DNA from: a virus
IMG/VR virus record: IMGVR_UViG_3300010334_000104
Span: 1-42,517 of that record
DNA length: 42,517 nt
Reading direction: 5' to 3' (one strand)
Part shown: in pieces, positions 21,397 to 31,327 of the stretch
Numbering within the stretch: position 1 is the first letter of the stretch
Layout of the letters: each line of letters begins with the position of its first letter
Translations under genes and position numbers: made by a program
Notes under the pieces: model-generated
The model's input: only the letters and a program-made list of their open reading frames with translations
Database searches by the model: none
What the model was told of the DNA's origin: nothing

Positions 21397-24300
21397 TAAA
21401 AAATCCTATCAAAAGTCAATCCACCGTCTTTAGAGCAAAAGTGGGAGTTAACTGTATCTCCGCTTAATCTACAATAAAGAAGTATCTGTCCAGAAACTGC
21501 GCTAACATCAAAAGATCCCTCTTCTACAACTATATTAGATCCTGTTTGATCTTTTATTATAGTCGGAGAAGGGAAAGAAACATCTCCACTATTATAAGGA
21601 ATAGAATAGAGATACCCCGGTCCAGAGGTCCCAGAAACGTAACCAAAAGAAACAAATAAAATGTCTCCATTTGATTCTTGGACAGCAGTTCTACATCTAT
21701 ACTTTTCAGTAAACAATAAAACCTCGGTATTCCAAGTTAATCCTTGATCTGTAGAGACTCGGTAATATACCGAGGTTCCCTTGTTGTATACGACATACAG
21801 TATGCCATCTGGAGAAATTAACAAAGAAGGGGAGTCGGCATTACTTGTAAAAGTAACTTGAGTTACTTCATCTTCCGATGATGCTAAAATGTAAATAGAT
21901 CTATTTACATAAATATTATTATTTAATACGTATGCATAGTAATATTCTCCAGTGGCGTTATTGTGAACAGTATCACAACCATAACTTGTAAATACTCTAG
22001 AACCGTTTATGACACTAAAATACCCATGCCAAGGCGTAACCTCTGCAAATTCTGTTTCGCTTACTTTTATTTTAAAGTCTACATTCTCAGTGTTATCTAT
22101 AATTGGCTCACTAGTGGATACAAACCAATTACCAAAAGACTCCAGTACAGTAGAGATAACAGTTCCATCTGGTTTTGTTAGTACAGAAGGATCTTTTCCT
22201 GAGTTAATAAATTTTCTAGGTAACTGGCAAATAGACCACACACCCGCACTAAACTGATTGGAAATATTTTCCCAATTAGAATCTCTTTTGTTATGAGCAT
22301 ATCCCAAAAGTGGGGGTATTTCAGAAAGAAGATTTACAAGAGAAGATACCCATTTAGGACTATTAATTGGAGTAGGTAAAATAGAATAAATAGTATTGCC
22401 ATCTACAGCAGAGACAGACTGTACTTCATAGGTATCGTATAGCTGTGTAAGTTCTGTAGTAACATTTATAGTGCCACCATAATAAGGATCTACCCCTTCT
22501 AGTAAAGCCCTCCTATCCATAAGCCAATCTATAACCGTTCCTTTATAAGACAGGCCTGACATTAGCGGAGGAACATTTATCCCACCAGAATAGTAAACAT
22601 TATTTCCTAATCTAACACCCGGACCATTTTTAAATATAGTAGACACACATTGCGCAGACTCCCATAGTTGTTTTTTATTGTTGGAGCATCTATAGAAAAT
22701 CGGATAATTCAGAGTTATTGGAGATGAGGTAGATGTAAATCCTATTAAAAACTTAATTCTTTTTTGAGAATAGGTACCCGAAAATTGAAAGTTTTCAGCA
22801 TACTCTGGGTTAGACATTAATGTAGAACTAATTCCAGATGCGTCAGAATCAGTTCCGGTATCAGTGGCTATTCCTGCTCCATTATCTATTGCCCACGAAC
22901 CACCATACTTATTGTCGTAAGCAAGTGGGATATTGTATGTATGATTTCTTTCTGTAGTAGTATCCGATGGGGACCACTTATACAGTTCTTCGTGGCCACC
23001 TTGACCCACTGCGTACACTTTTATATATGCTACATTTGTCAGAGTCCAATTTAAAAATATCCTATCACATATTGAAGGATACATATAAGGCATTGATGTG
23101 TAACTATTTACATCTAAAAATAGTTCTAGCTCACTTACGGTAGAATTAACAGTTATGTTACCGGCATTGAAAGTTAACGTACCTAATGCATCTGTTACAG
23201 ACCAAAGAGCAGATGAACCAGAAGTTAATTCTATACTTGATGGAGGGGTTATTGATTGAGTCTGCCATCTGCACATACCAACCCATCTTAATCCTACAGG
23301 GTTGCCGTCAGTATCTTTTTCTCCATTACTATTAAAATTATCTAAGAAAGGCGTGTGCCCAGAATTCTCTAAAGCGTCAGTGACTACAAAATTTCTTTTT
23401 TTTGATACGGCAAGATATTGTTCACGAATAAGTCCCCAGTATTCTTTCCAATTAGTCGGGGAAGAATACAGATCCCATTTTCCTGGAACATATCCATAAC
23501 TCCACCAAGGATGACAAGCCATATTAAAATACCTTGCCAATAATATTTTATGATCCATATAGGGAGCAGGACCAGAAGTTGAATCTTCTACATAAGTGGG
23601 GAAGTTAAACCCCATTATTTCTTCATTGTTCTGATAATAACCATTACCAGATCCATCTACTTCCTGATCAAACACCTGTTTTTGAATGTAGGTGTTTATA
23701 GGGGAGTAAGTGGGAAGAGTTGTAAAAGTTTCTATAGAATGTTTAGCGTTAAAAACTTCTGCAGATTTTGCCGTCTCATGACTTAGCAAAACTGGAGTTT
23801 TATATACAGTTGTTGCGCCATTCAGACTACCACCACCTCCGCTATTAGTTCTAGCTATTTGTCTATAGGCAGTTCCAGTACACAAAGGAGTAGCCCACTT
23901 AAAAAAACTGGCTCCAAAATCGTTATTTATTTTATATAAAGACTTGTCTAAATCAGGAACTAAACAAATGCTGCCATTAATAGAGTCAATTACATAGTGA
24001 CTGCCAAATCCATCACTAGCACTATTATGGGCAGATTGAACTATAGAACTTACGCTATTTATATGATTACCCCAAGTTCTAGTAGATATAACGGCTTCAG
24101 GTAAATGTAAACCAAAAGGGGCACAAATAGTAAACTGAGGTGCGGGAGGTGGCGGTCCAAATGCTTTTCCACAAAGGCCAGGTTCACTTTCTAATGGAGG
24201 AATAGTAACTGGATGGTCATACCATACAGAGTTTTCCATAAATCTCCATCCACCAGATACAGTACATTTTGCAGAACCTTCTCCCGAATAAGATCCGTAA

Positions 24301-24533
24301 CTAGGTGGGCCTATATATGGAGGAGTAAAACTAGCGTTTGCAGATCCATTAATTTCTACCAATCCAGAAAATATAGGTAACCAAACAGGACCTAACGCAT
24401 CAGAGGTCATATCTATACCACTTAGTGTAGTAGACAAAGATTCATTTACATATATTTCTATGGAGCTGACTACTAATCTAAATTTTGAATATAGCGTAGC
24501 ATAGAGTGTGACTCCCACCAATACTACAGACAT
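21396..24533 (-). CDS. Large tail protein with BNR/sialidase-like C-terminus (at least 1045 aa)
   Basis: The C-terminal 250 residues hold Asp-box-type repeats (STDQGLTW, SKDGGLTF) and blades such as SPSLLISPDGILYVVYNKG, as in sialidase-fold propellers that bind or cut glycans. The rest is strand-rich with many aromatic residues. The ATG at 24533 is only the first ATG: the same frame is open for 93 more codons to 24812, with coherent protein sequence but no ATG, GTG, TTG or CTG. So the true N-terminus lies upstream, reached by a -1 frameshift from the 81-aa gene, an unusual start, or after correcting a one-base error. Confidence 0.75.
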   Translation of the reverse strand: MSVVLVGVTLYATLYSKFRLVVSSIEIYVNESLSTTLSGIDMTSDALGPVWLPIFSGLVEINGSANASFTPPYIGPPSYGSYSGEGSAKCTVSGGWRFMENSVWYDHPVTIPPLESEPGLCGKAFGPPPPAPQFTICAPFGLHLPEAVISTRTWGNHINSVSSIVQSAHNSASDGFGSHYVIDSINGSICLVPDLDKSLYKINNDFGASFFKWATPLCTGTAYRQIARTNSGGGGSLNGATTVYKTPVLLSHETAKSAEVFNAKHSIETFTTLPTYSPINTYIQKQVFDQEVDGSGNGYYQNNEEIMGFNFPTYVEDSTSGPAPYMDHKILLARYFNMACHPWWSYGYVPGKWDLYSSPTNWKEYWGLIREQYLAVSKKRNFVVTDALENSGHTPFLDNFNSNGEKDTDGNPVGLRWVGMCRWQTQSITPPSSIELTSGSSALWSVTDALGTLTFNAGNITVNSTVSELELFLDVNSYTSMPYMYPSICDRIFLNWTLTNVAYIKVYAVGQGGHEELYKWSPSDTTTERNHTYNIPLAYDNKYGGSWAIDNGAGIATDTGTDSDASGISSTLMSNPEYAENFQFSGTYSQKRIKFLIGFTSTSSPITLNYPIFYRCSNNKKQLWESAQCVSTIFKNGPGVRLGNNVYYSGGINVPPLMSGLSYKGTVIDWLMDRRALLEGVDPYYGGTINVTTELTQLYDTYEVQSVSAVDGNTIYSILPTPINSPKWVSSLVNLLSEIPPLLGYAHNKRDSNWENISNQFSAGVWSICQLPRKFINSGKDPSVLTKPDGTVISTVLESFGNWFVSTSEPIIDNTENVDFKIKVSETEFAEVTPWHGYFSVINGSRVFTSYGCDTVHNNATGEYYYAYVLNNNIYVNRSIYILASSEDEVTQVTFTSNADSPSLLISPDGILYVVYNKGTSVYYRVSTDQGLTWNTEVLLFTEKYRCRTAVQESNGDILFVSFGYVSGTSGPGYLYSIPYNSGDVSFPSPTIIKDQTGSNIVVEEGSFDVSAVSGQILLYCRLSGDTVNSHFCSKDGGLTFDRIF

Positions 24534-24812
24534 AGATATCTCATCTTTAAATACAGAGCCACCTACAGTATAACCACCAAAAGGCTCATTAGGACCTCTG
24601 TAAGTTGCCGACCAAGATCCCGTACCAGATGCGTAAGTAGAACTTACAGTTATAGAAATACCTGTTAAAAGATTTATTGCATCTAATGCGTAATAACTTT
24701 TACATCTGGCATTGTGAGAATAAGAATTACCAACAAAAATACCGGTACTTTTTGCTTTTAACTCTATTTTATCTCTATACCTTAATTTACCGTTAGCTAT
24801 CTTACAACCCCA
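24534..24812 (-). other. Start-less in-frame extension of the large tail protein
   Basis: Ninety-three codons continue the reading frame of the 1045-aa gene upstream and overlap the end of the 81-aa gene by 16 nt in the -1 phase. The translated sequence (KIANGKLRYRDKIELKAKS..., ending FGGYTVGGSVFKDEIS) looks like protein rather than noise. A GGGG run at 24808-24811 lies in the overlap. Confidence 0.65.
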
Positions 24813-25042
24813 CTATCTACACGATCTATATCAACGGCTATATAATACATTCCATAAGTAGGAGATGCTAAATCTAAATCTTGCATAGAAATAGTCCCCA
24901 AATTAGGTAGCTGCATTATTTTAGAACTATCTTTAAGAAAAATTAGTTGTCTACCAAACACGGTTTTAACATTTCCTGTCTGGCCGTGGGTTCTGGCGGA
25001 TAATTCTTTTATCCAATTTTTTAAACTAGTTTCTGATTGCAT
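24797..25042 (-). CDS. Short tail protein or N-terminal part of the large tail protein (81 aa)
   Basis: Unrecognised. It is preceded directly by the 896-aa tail gene (shared base at 25042) and followed by the start-less frame described above. The sequence ends abruptly after GMYYIAVDIDRVDSGVVR. If the GGGG run near its end had one more G, or ribosomes slipped -1, it would be the N-terminus of a protein of about 1,220 aa. Alternatively it is an independent small tail protein. Confidence 0.6.
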   Translation of the reverse strand: MQSETSLKNWIKELSARTHGQTGNVKTVFGRQLIFLKDSSKIMQLPNLGTISMQDLDLASPTYGMYYIAVDIDRVDSGVVR

Positions 25043-27732
25043 TAGACAGCCCTCGGAGCTTCACACTCATAAACAGCAAATTGCAAACCATTTTTTGTAA
25101 AAGTGGGGTTGACATTCCTAATTAAAAATTGCTCCCCATCTATTAAAACAGGATCATAATATCTAAGTATTCTATTACAGCTTGCTTCAGTTTCGTGAGG
25201 TATTTCTATCATTGGGGCAGTAAAGGTTGCCATTTTGATAGCATGAAAAGAAAGATAAGAAATTCTCCTCCATACAGCAGTTAATATTGCTTGCATAGCT
25301 GAATCACTTTTAGCAGAGTATATAGCAGGGTCAACTACATACATAGGTTTCCTTCTACCAAGATAATCAGGATGATTAGGATTGGCAGTAGAAGCACCCG
25401 GCCTATTATAGCTAATAGGATTATGCCCAACAGCACATCGTACTTTAGGACCTTTAGTATCAAAGCTACCCATCCCAGCTACTAGCAACCAATTACATTC
25501 AGGTTCTTTTACTGTAGTATTAAAAGTACCACTTACTATATCGCAAGTGCGAATAGGTAGTCCGGTATTGGGATCTAACATTCCAGCATAACTAGGCAAA
25601 TAATGAGTAACCCTAGGTTGGCCATCACTCATGTCAGGTCCAGTAGTTATGAAGTTAACTAGATTAGTGTATGGAGCTACCGGAGGTGGTATAAGTTTCC
25701 ATTTACCTCTAGGACCTAGATTCTCATCTCTAATTAAATGATGAAAAATATAATCATCACAGAGAGATTCAATAACAACCCCATTGTTCTCTAGCATGTC
25801 TATACCAGAAGAAAAATCTAGCCCGCTATCTGCAAGGATTCTTATAGGTATATCAGTGGGAAAGTCAAAATCATTAACATAATCAAAACCTGCTCTGGAT
25901 ATTAATGCACGGATAAATTCAGACGCAAGATACGGCGTACCCTCATTTGTGACGGTATTGCCATTCATATCCACAGTTCCCTTGGTGTAAAAAGTAGTTG
26001 TATACGGAGAATCTACAGTTGTCTGAGCAAGTAGAGTCCACATATTTTTACACGTAACATCAAACAAAGACCAACTTTGAAGAGGAAGTTTATCGTTAAA
26101 ACTACTTCTTATGTTGTTATTTATTCTAGTTGTGAAACCCCTAAAAATAGTATTTGTTTTTCCTGATGCAGAATCGACGTTAACTATTTTTACAGGTATA
26201 GAAGTTCTGGTTTTGAAAATACCTAACTTTTTAAGAGGGTCTGCTATTGTGAAAGATGCCGATTCTCCAGATATATGTCTCTCGGCTCCCTTCATATCAA
26301 AACGACGAATGACTGTTTTGTAATAAGGAGCAGCGCCTATTTCTTTTATTGTTTGATCAGTTAGCTGAAGATAGGCATTTTTCTTTACTCGCCAACCGTT
26401 TAACCTAGCAGTATGATCTCCATCACTAATAAAAGTACATCTAACAAAATAGTCAGTAACCCCCTCTGGCAACTCATAACTGCATCTGTTATTAGTGGGA
26501 TCAAAACTAGCTATAGTTAATTCTGTATTTGTTTCTTTGTTTATTAATGAGCAAACAACAGTACTTGCACCGGGCTCACAAGCACTCCAATCTAAAAGAA
26601 TATATTGACCAACAGCAGGGGGCTCAGTTAAAGAAAAAGGAGAATCATCTACTACAATGGGATCTGTAGGATAATTTGTTCTAAGTAACGAAAAAGCACC
26701 CATTATGTCCCGTCTAAGATCTATTCTTATGGGGCTTTCAAAAGTAGCTTGTCTGCTACCGGGAACCATATAATGATCTTCTATTCTAGTGGGACTATTA
26801 GTTACCATGTTGGCAATTCTTTCAAGCATATGATTGAAAGAATTCCTTACTGGGTTAGTAGAAAATTCAAAAGTTGTTTTAATAAAACCATTAGTACCTT
26901 CGCCCACATTAAAACATGAGCCAGATTTTCTAATGGTCATTATAAACTTATCTGCGCCCCTAGCTAGAAAATGACCATATACTTCATGTCGTTTTACCCA
27001 ACTATTAACTCCGGGATCACTAACTAATTTTTCAAATAGAACAGCATATCCAGTTCTTATCCACCAGCAATATTGGCCTGTACCTGTTTTAGTTATTCCG
27101 TTTTCAACCGTCTGTCCAGAATTTCCATTAAAATAAATTCTTAACTTAGCTCCAGTCATAATATGATCAAGACTAGATATAGTGAATATAAAACATATAT
27201 CTTGATCAGTACTGTCTGGCGCATAAGTAAACAAAACACGATCCATCTGAACCGTGCTATCCATTCCTTCATTATTGTCTTCTAAATTAGGAGGAGGAAA
27301 AGCAGTCTCGTCTGCTAGTAATTGTTTTGTAGACCAGTCATAACCAGCGGGAACTCTTTTCTTAAATGCTTTATATCCTCTAGGTGCTTGATTTGCAGAG
27401 GCACCAGAATTAACATTAGGCATATTTGTATTAGATGGTGCCCTTGATTGATAACCATAAAGAAGCATACCAGAAGCATATCCACAATCCGTTTCCGGTA
27501 TAAACATAGCAGAAGACTCCTCTCGCTCCCAAACTATATCATTCCAATCTAAATAAGATTTTACTTCCCAACCAGAATTAAACCTAAGCCCCACTGAAGA
27601 AGTATCTGTATTAAGAAACATAGCCGAAGCCTGTCTGGCTATCTCAAAAACAGGCTCAGCTACAGAGTATACAGGTTCATCCAAATAAATCTTTAGATTC
27701 TTATTTGGAGTTACTGGAAGTAGGTTTCTCAA
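25042..27732 (-). CDS. Large tail/baseplate protein (896 aa)
   Basis: It follows the tape measure gene, where distal tail and tail-associated proteins are encoded in siphoviruses. The sequence is strand-rich, with aromatic and Pro-rich loops and no transmembrane part. No enzymatic motif is recognised. The start is TTG at 27730-27732, overlapping the tape measure stop, with GGGAG about 10 nt upstream. Likely a tail-tip or hub component; the assignment rests on position and size. Confidence 0.75.
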   Translation of the reverse strand: MRNLLPVTPNKNLKIYLDEPVYSVAEPVFEIARQASAMFLNTDTSSVGLRFNSGWEVKSYLDWNDIVWEREESSAMFIPETDCGYASGMLLYGYQSRAPSNTNMPNVNSGASANQAPRGYKAFKKRVPAGYDWSTKQLLADETAFPPPNLEDNNEGMDSTVQMDRVLFTYAPDSTDQDICFIFTISSLDHIMTGAKLRIYFNGNSGQTVENGITKTGTGQYCWWIRTGYAVLFEKLVSDPGVNSWVKRHEVYGHFLARGADKFIMTIRKSGSCFNVGEGTNGFIKTTFEFSTNPVRNSFNHMLERIANMVTNSPTRIEDHYMVPGSRQATFESPIRIDLRRDIMGAFSLLRTNYPTDPIVVDDSPFSLTEPPAVGQYILLDWSACEPGASTVVCSLINKETNTELTIASFDPTNNRCSYELPEGVTDYFVRCTFISDGDHTARLNGWRVKKNAYLQLTDQTIKEIGAAPYYKTVIRRFDMKGAERHISGESASFTIADPLKKLGIFKTRTSIPVKIVNVDSASGKTNTIFRGFTTRINNNIRSSFNDKLPLQSWSLFDVTCKNMWTLLAQTTVDSPYTTTFYTKGTVDMNGNTVTNEGTPYLASEFIRALISRAGFDYVNDFDFPTDIPIRILADSGLDFSSGIDMLENNGVVIESLCDDYIFHHLIRDENLGPRGKWKLIPPPVAPYTNLVNFITTGPDMSDGQPRVTHYLPSYAGMLDPNTGLPIRTCDIVSGTFNTTVKEPECNWLLVAGMGSFDTKGPKVRCAVGHNPISYNRPGASTANPNHPDYLGRRKPMYVVDPAIYSAKSDSAMQAILTAVWRRISYLSFHAIKMATFTAPMIEIPHETEASCNRILRYYDPVLIDGEQFLIRNVNPTFTKNGLQFAVYECEAPRAV

Positions 27733-29000
27733 AACTCAAAAGCTCCCAGATTTTCTTGCATTTGAATAAGATATTCTTGATTAGACATCCAAACCATCCC
27801 ACGAGGAAAAGGATTTTTACCTCTGTTTCCGCCGCCAATAGTTCCTTCTTTTTTAGTCCACTTATCTACACCAGATTTAAAATCTTTAGCGGCATCCCTA
27901 ATATCTTTGGCAGCTTTAGCTTGACCATTGTCGGCGTCTTTATTACCAAAAGCATCAGAACCAGCAAAACCACCCTTAGGTCTATTTTGATATTGATCCA
28001 TAACCCATTTAAACAACGGATTATAAGCAAGATCTTTTCCTAGCTGAATAAGACCAGTAAACAAAGTTATTAGTGGGGTTAACTCCAAAAGAGCAGAGTT
28101 AAAAGTATTACTCAAATCTCCCATAGCAGAGTTAAATTCCAAAGTTTTCTTTATTACTTCCGGATTAATTTTTCCTTCGTCATCCAGAATTTTATCTAGG
28201 TCTTTTTTAGACATAGATCGTATACCAGCATTAAGGTATTTTTCTAGCCCAAACTTTTCAGCAAAATAAACGGACGCTTCTTCATCCATAGCATTAAGCT
28301 GTTTAAGTAAATTTTTTAAAACTTTACCTTTACCGGGAGTTCTAGAAGCATCGGCACCTATCTCTTCTGGAGATATGTTTAAAGCAGCACCTAGTTTTTT
28401 TAATCCGGCAAAACTAGAATTTGCACCTGCCCCATAATAAAGAGATATTTGAGATTTAGCTACCTCTGTCCATTTATCAACAGATAGTTTTAACCCAGTA
28501 AAAATTGCTGACAATCCTAATACAGATAAAGTAATAGGATTAGTTACAGCCGCCAAAGCAGCAGCTGCCATACTAGGAGGCACAGGTGGTCCTATACCGC
28601 TTTGAGGTTTGGCAAGATTCTTTGCTATAGTGGGTAAAACTTTGCTACCCAATACTTGTTTTCCAATAGTTACAAGTATTTGTTTCATATCCCCACTGAT
28701 GGCGGCCGATAAAAGATTCCAATCAGATGGCAACATATTGAATCCGCCACGATTAGAGTTTTGTTGGTTAGAACCGCCAGAACCGCCAGATCCTCCGGAG
28801 GCAGGTCTTAATGAAGGAATCCTTGACGGAACCTTTATGTTTTGAACGGCAAGTGCCAGCCTATTAGAAGCATTAAGAAATTTGTTAGCAGTACTATCTA
28901 AACGTCTATCTAAAAGACCAAGCTCTTTATTAAGAGTTTTTAGGCTAGTTATTAGGTTACTAACTCCTTTGAGAGTCAGAGTTAAAGTCATTTGTGCCAT
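27729..29000 (-). CDS. Tape measure protein, short (423 aa)
   Basis: It begins with a helical region (GVSNLITSLKTLNKELGLLDRRL), has a Gly/Ser/Asn-rich linker (residues 68-86), then a hydrophobic Ala/Pro segment (PPSMAAAALAAVTNPITLSVLGLSAI, 140-170) and an alpha-helical rest: the usual look of a tape measure. It follows the G/GT chaperone pair, as in lambda-like gene order. By the usual rule of about 0.15 nm per residue the tail would be only about 60 nm. The start lies inside the -1 frame chaperone extension, without a clear Shine-Dalgarno site. Confidence 0.8.
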   Translation of the reverse strand: MAQMTLTLTLKGVSNLITSLKTLNKELGLLDRRLDSTANKFLNASNRLALAVQNIKVPSRIPSLRPASGGSGGSGGSNQQNSNRGGFNMLPSDWNLLSAAISGDMKQILVTIGKQVLGSKVLPTIAKNLAKPQSGIGPPVPPSMAAAALAAVTNPITLSVLGLSAIFTGLKLSVDKWTEVAKSQISLYYGAGANSSFAGLKKLGAALNISPEEIGADASRTPGKGKVLKNLLKQLNAMDEEASVYFAEKFGLEKYLNAGIRSMSKKDLDKILDDEGKINPEVIKKTLEFNSAMGDLSNTFNSALLELTPLITLFTGLIQLGKDLAYNPLFKWVMDQYQNRPKGGFAGSDAFGNKDADNGQAKAAKDIRDAAKDFKSGVDKWTKKEGTIGGGNRGKNPFPRGMVWMSNQEYLIQMQENLGAFEF

Positions 29001-29220
29001 CTTTTAGTTTTCTCGCTTCGTTAATACTATAAGACATTATATGCTCAAATACATAATCTTCAAGCGGTGGGATGTCTTGTCCCGGTTTTCCAGCTAACCT
29101 ATCATTTATAGAACATAAAACCGCATCTAATCTTATGTCAAGGTCTGGGTGCCTATTTGTAGTTGATATATAGGCAGCTAAAGCGGAAGATACTCCGCAA
29201 CTATAGGGTCCTGTATTCGA
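28960..29220 (-). CDS. Tail assembly chaperone T-part, reached by -1 frameshift (GT)
   Basis: An 86-codon frame (ISTTNRHPDLDIRLDAVLCS...) overlaps the end of the 144-aa chaperone in the -1 phase and overlaps the tape measure start by 41 nt. It contains no start codon in its first part; the only ATG is near its end. This is the classic G/GT arrangement upstream of the tape measure, in which a fraction of ribosomes slip -1. No canonical X-XXY-YYZ heptamer is seen in the usable overlap (29178-29220). Confidence 0.75.
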   Translation of the reverse strand, partial: SNTGPYSCGVSSALAAYISTTNRHPDLDIRLDAVLCSINDRLAGKPGQDIPPLEDYVFEHIMSYSINEARKLKDGTNDFNSDSQRS

Positions 29221-29612
29221 TCATTAAATTTGTTAGATACCTCAGTAACATATTTAATTGCTCCAAGCATATGCTCAGGATAACATTCACCCAAAAATAC
29301 TATCTCTTCAAACTCATATTTATCTTTGTCTTCAACTTGAAGAGAATACAAAAGAGTATATGCTTCTACCATCTCAGCAGAGATTTTTATATTCCTATCT
29401 GAAATGGGAATAGGAAAGGGATAAGGTTCCTTTCCGTCTTTTCCAGTTACATATTTTTCAATATAATTTTCTATTTGAGGCGGAAGACTTAGCATTAAAC
29501 TCAAAGAAGGTTCTTTGAGTTTAAAAACCACATCTCCCTCCGGTATAGAGAAGGAGATTTCTTTTATTTCTTGTTTGGGAACAGATATCCCAAAAACATT
29601 AAGTTTTTTCAT
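29178..29612 (-). CDS. Tail assembly chaperone G-like protein (144 aa)
   Basis: Lies between the tail tube gene and the tape measure, where the G chaperone belongs. The sequence is acidic and helical after an N-terminal strand region (KEISFSIPEGDVVFKLKEPS). Its start shares a base with the tube-protein stop. Its 3' end is read in two frames, giving G and, by -1 slippage, a GT fusion of about 215 aa. Confidence 0.8.
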   Translation of the reverse strand: MKKLNVFGISVPKQEIKEISFSIPEGDVVFKLKEPSLSLMLSLPPQIENYIEKYVTGKDGKEPYPFPIPISDRNIKISAEMVEAYTLLYSLQVEDKDKYEFEEIVFLGECYPEHMLGAIKYVTEVSNKFNDRIQDPIVAEYLPL

Positions 29613-30079
29613 TATCCATACACCAACGGAGCATCACTTCCGGTATCAATTTGACGAACAGTTAGATCTGCTTTTATAGAACCCTTACCACTAGTATTCA
29701 AAGAATAATCAGTAAGTATTCCATATCCAGTAAAAGACTGAGTACCACGAGTAAGCACGAACTTAACTAACCCAGAAGCACCAAGAGTAAATGCCAGATC
29801 TGCCGCCAAATTAGCTCCTGCCGATTTTTCAAACTCAGTTACTTTTAGAGTAGTGTCAGATTCGGTTCCTACGTTATTTGCATAAGTACGATTAATAGCA
29901 CTTATGTTTTCAGTAGTTACTTGAGAATCTAAGGATAACTCAGCACAATGCCCATAGAACTGTTTTACACTAGTACCAGTCAAATCAGTTAGAACACCTG
30001 TAGAAGTATTAACTGATTGAGGAGTAAAAGTTATAGCGGTAATATGCTTACCAATTGCCCAAAGTGGGATAGTTGCCAT
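29612..30079 (-). CDS. Major tail tube protein (155 aa)
   Basis: A beta-rich protein of typical tube size with the pattern IDTGSDAPLVYG at the end and TVRQ... strands; it precedes the G/GT chaperones and tape measure. Tail tube proteins stack as hexamers round the tape measure. The assignment rests on fold impression and gene order. Confidence 0.8.
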   Translation of the reverse strand: MATIPLWAIGKHITAITFTPQSVNTSTGVLTDLTGTSVKQFYGHCAELSLDSQVTTENISAINRTYANNVGTESDTTLKVTEFEKSAGANLAADLAFTLGASGLVKFVLTRGTQSFTGYGILTDYSLNTSGKGSIKADLTVRQIDTGSDAPLVYG

Positions 30080-30082
30080 TTA

Positions 30083-30229
30083 TTATTCTTCCTCCAAAAC
30101 TTCAAATACAGCATCAGGATAATCTTCCTTAAACTGTTCCAGATCAACAAACATTTCTTCGGTAGAAACAGAAGTTTCTCCCATCCTTCCAGCCATTGTT
30201 TTTGTTACTTTAATTTTAACTAAGGGCAT
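30083..30229 (-). CDS. Small hypothetical protein in the tail module (48 aa)
   Basis: AGGA about 8 nt before the ATG and operon-like overlap (14 nt) with the upstream gene support translation. The product begins MPLVKIKVTKTMAGR and is acidic at the C-terminus (FEVLEEE). Unrecognised; possibly a small tail accessory. Confidence 0.65.
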   Translation of the reverse strand: MPLVKIKVTKTMAGRMGETSVSTEEMFVDLEQFKEDYPDAVFEVLEEE

Positions 30230-30644
30230 TTCTTATTCCTACACTTAAATTCCTGTTTCTAAAATACGCCACGTTTGGCAAAGCTTTGTCCATCAAGGGT
30301 CTTGGAATTGTTAGTCCCGGTATACCATTAAGTAGATCATCGGCGTAAGGAGCATCATTATAAGTTTTACTTACTATTGAATCTCCCTTTCTGTACGGAT
30401 CATTTTTCTTCCAAGACAAAACAAATTGGCCGCTCTGTTTATTTACAATTCCGGGATCTTTATATGGAATCATATCTAATGGGAAAGGGTGAGTAGAATT
30501 ATAAGGATGGCCTCTCTTTGCCAATGCTTTATAACTATACTTTCCTTGAGAGCGATCAAGAAATTTACGCATTGCGTAATTGTTTGTTTCTTTTTCAGCA
30601 TTTATCAATGCCAACTCTATTTTAGTAACATTGATTTGATCCAT
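30216..30644 (-). CDS. HK97 gp10-like tail completion protein (142 aa)
   Basis: A basic protein with an N-terminal helix (KIELALINAEKETNNYAMRKFLDRS) and a strand-rich rest, placed between the tail terminator-like and tube genes. This position matches HK97 gp10/tail completion proteins, but the sequence resemblance is weak. It shares a base with the upstream stop and overlaps the small gene downstream. Confidence 0.55.
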   Translation of the reverse strand: MDQINVTKIELALINAEKETNNYAMRKFLDRSQGKYSYKALAKRGHPYNSTHPFPLDMIPYKDPGIVNKQSGQFVLSWKKNDPYRKGDSIVSKTYNDAPYADDLLNGIPGLTIPRPLMDKALPNVAYFRNRNLSVGIRNALS

Positions 30645-31327
30645 TAGATTATCCTGCCAACTAACAAATTTATAGTTGCGCTTGCGGCATAAACTCCATA
30701 ATTTCCAGAAAGAAAATAATCATTAGCTGGGTTCAGATCTGATATAAACAAACCAGGATCTTCTATTACTTGAAAGTTCGTAAAAGAACCTCCCCTAGTA
30801 AAAGCTAATTTTATTTTTTCTGTTTTAAACGCCACATCAGACGTTACATCAGATACAATAGTTCCAGTTATATTTGAAGGTATTGTTGATGCCGCTTTTA
30901 TACTAGTAGGGGAAAGTATTGATTCTATAGTTGTCAATACTTGAGGAGAAGTGCTATCAAACCAAATTTCTTGACCAACAAACATATTATTAGTGTTGGT
31001 AACTGTAATTGGGTTTGCATAAGAAGCACCAGTGGTAGCCGTTGCTGAAGCTCTGTTTCTTTCAGAATCTATGTAATAGATTTCAAAAGGTTGATACCAA
31101 CAATCCGCTGCTAATCCAAAATAAGCTTCCATAGTAGGAAGTGGCCTAACAACAATATAGGGGGGATTTATACCATCCCCACCTCTATCCCATAAAGATA
31201 CAAGACTTCTCCAATCAAACCTAATTAATTTAGTGGCTTCGGCTATAATTCTAGTTTGATCTGTATAGCCTAAAGCAGAAGCTATTACTTCTTTGACTTC
31301 TTCAAATACTAGATTAACCAGAGACAT
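30644..31327 (-). CDS. Putative tail terminator protein (227 aa)
   Basis: A helix-strand N-terminus (VFEEVKEVIASALG...) and a strand-rich remainder with a Thr/Ser/Asn-rich insert (ATATTGASYANPITVTNTNN). Gene order after the stopper-like gene fits a neck or tail terminator component. AGAGGG about 6 nt before the ATG supports the start, which overlaps the upstream gene by 14 nt. Confidence 0.6.
   Translation of the reverse strand: MSLVNLVFEEVKEVIASALGYTDQTRIIAEATKLIRFDWRSLVSLWDRGGDGINPPYIVVRPLPTMEAYFGLAADCWYQPFEIYYIDSERNRASATATTGASYANPITVTNTNNMFVGQEIWFDSTSPQVLTTIESILSPTSIKAASTIPSNITGTIVSDVTSDVAFKTEKIKLAFTRGGSFTNFQVIEDPGLFISDLNPANDYFLSGNYGVYAASATINLLVGRII

Noticed and set aside
21963-22257. Plus-strand frames of 72-82 aa inside the large tail gene
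   Set aside because: They overlap a long, well-supported minus-strand gene, lack ribosome sites and have atypical composition; treated as shadows.
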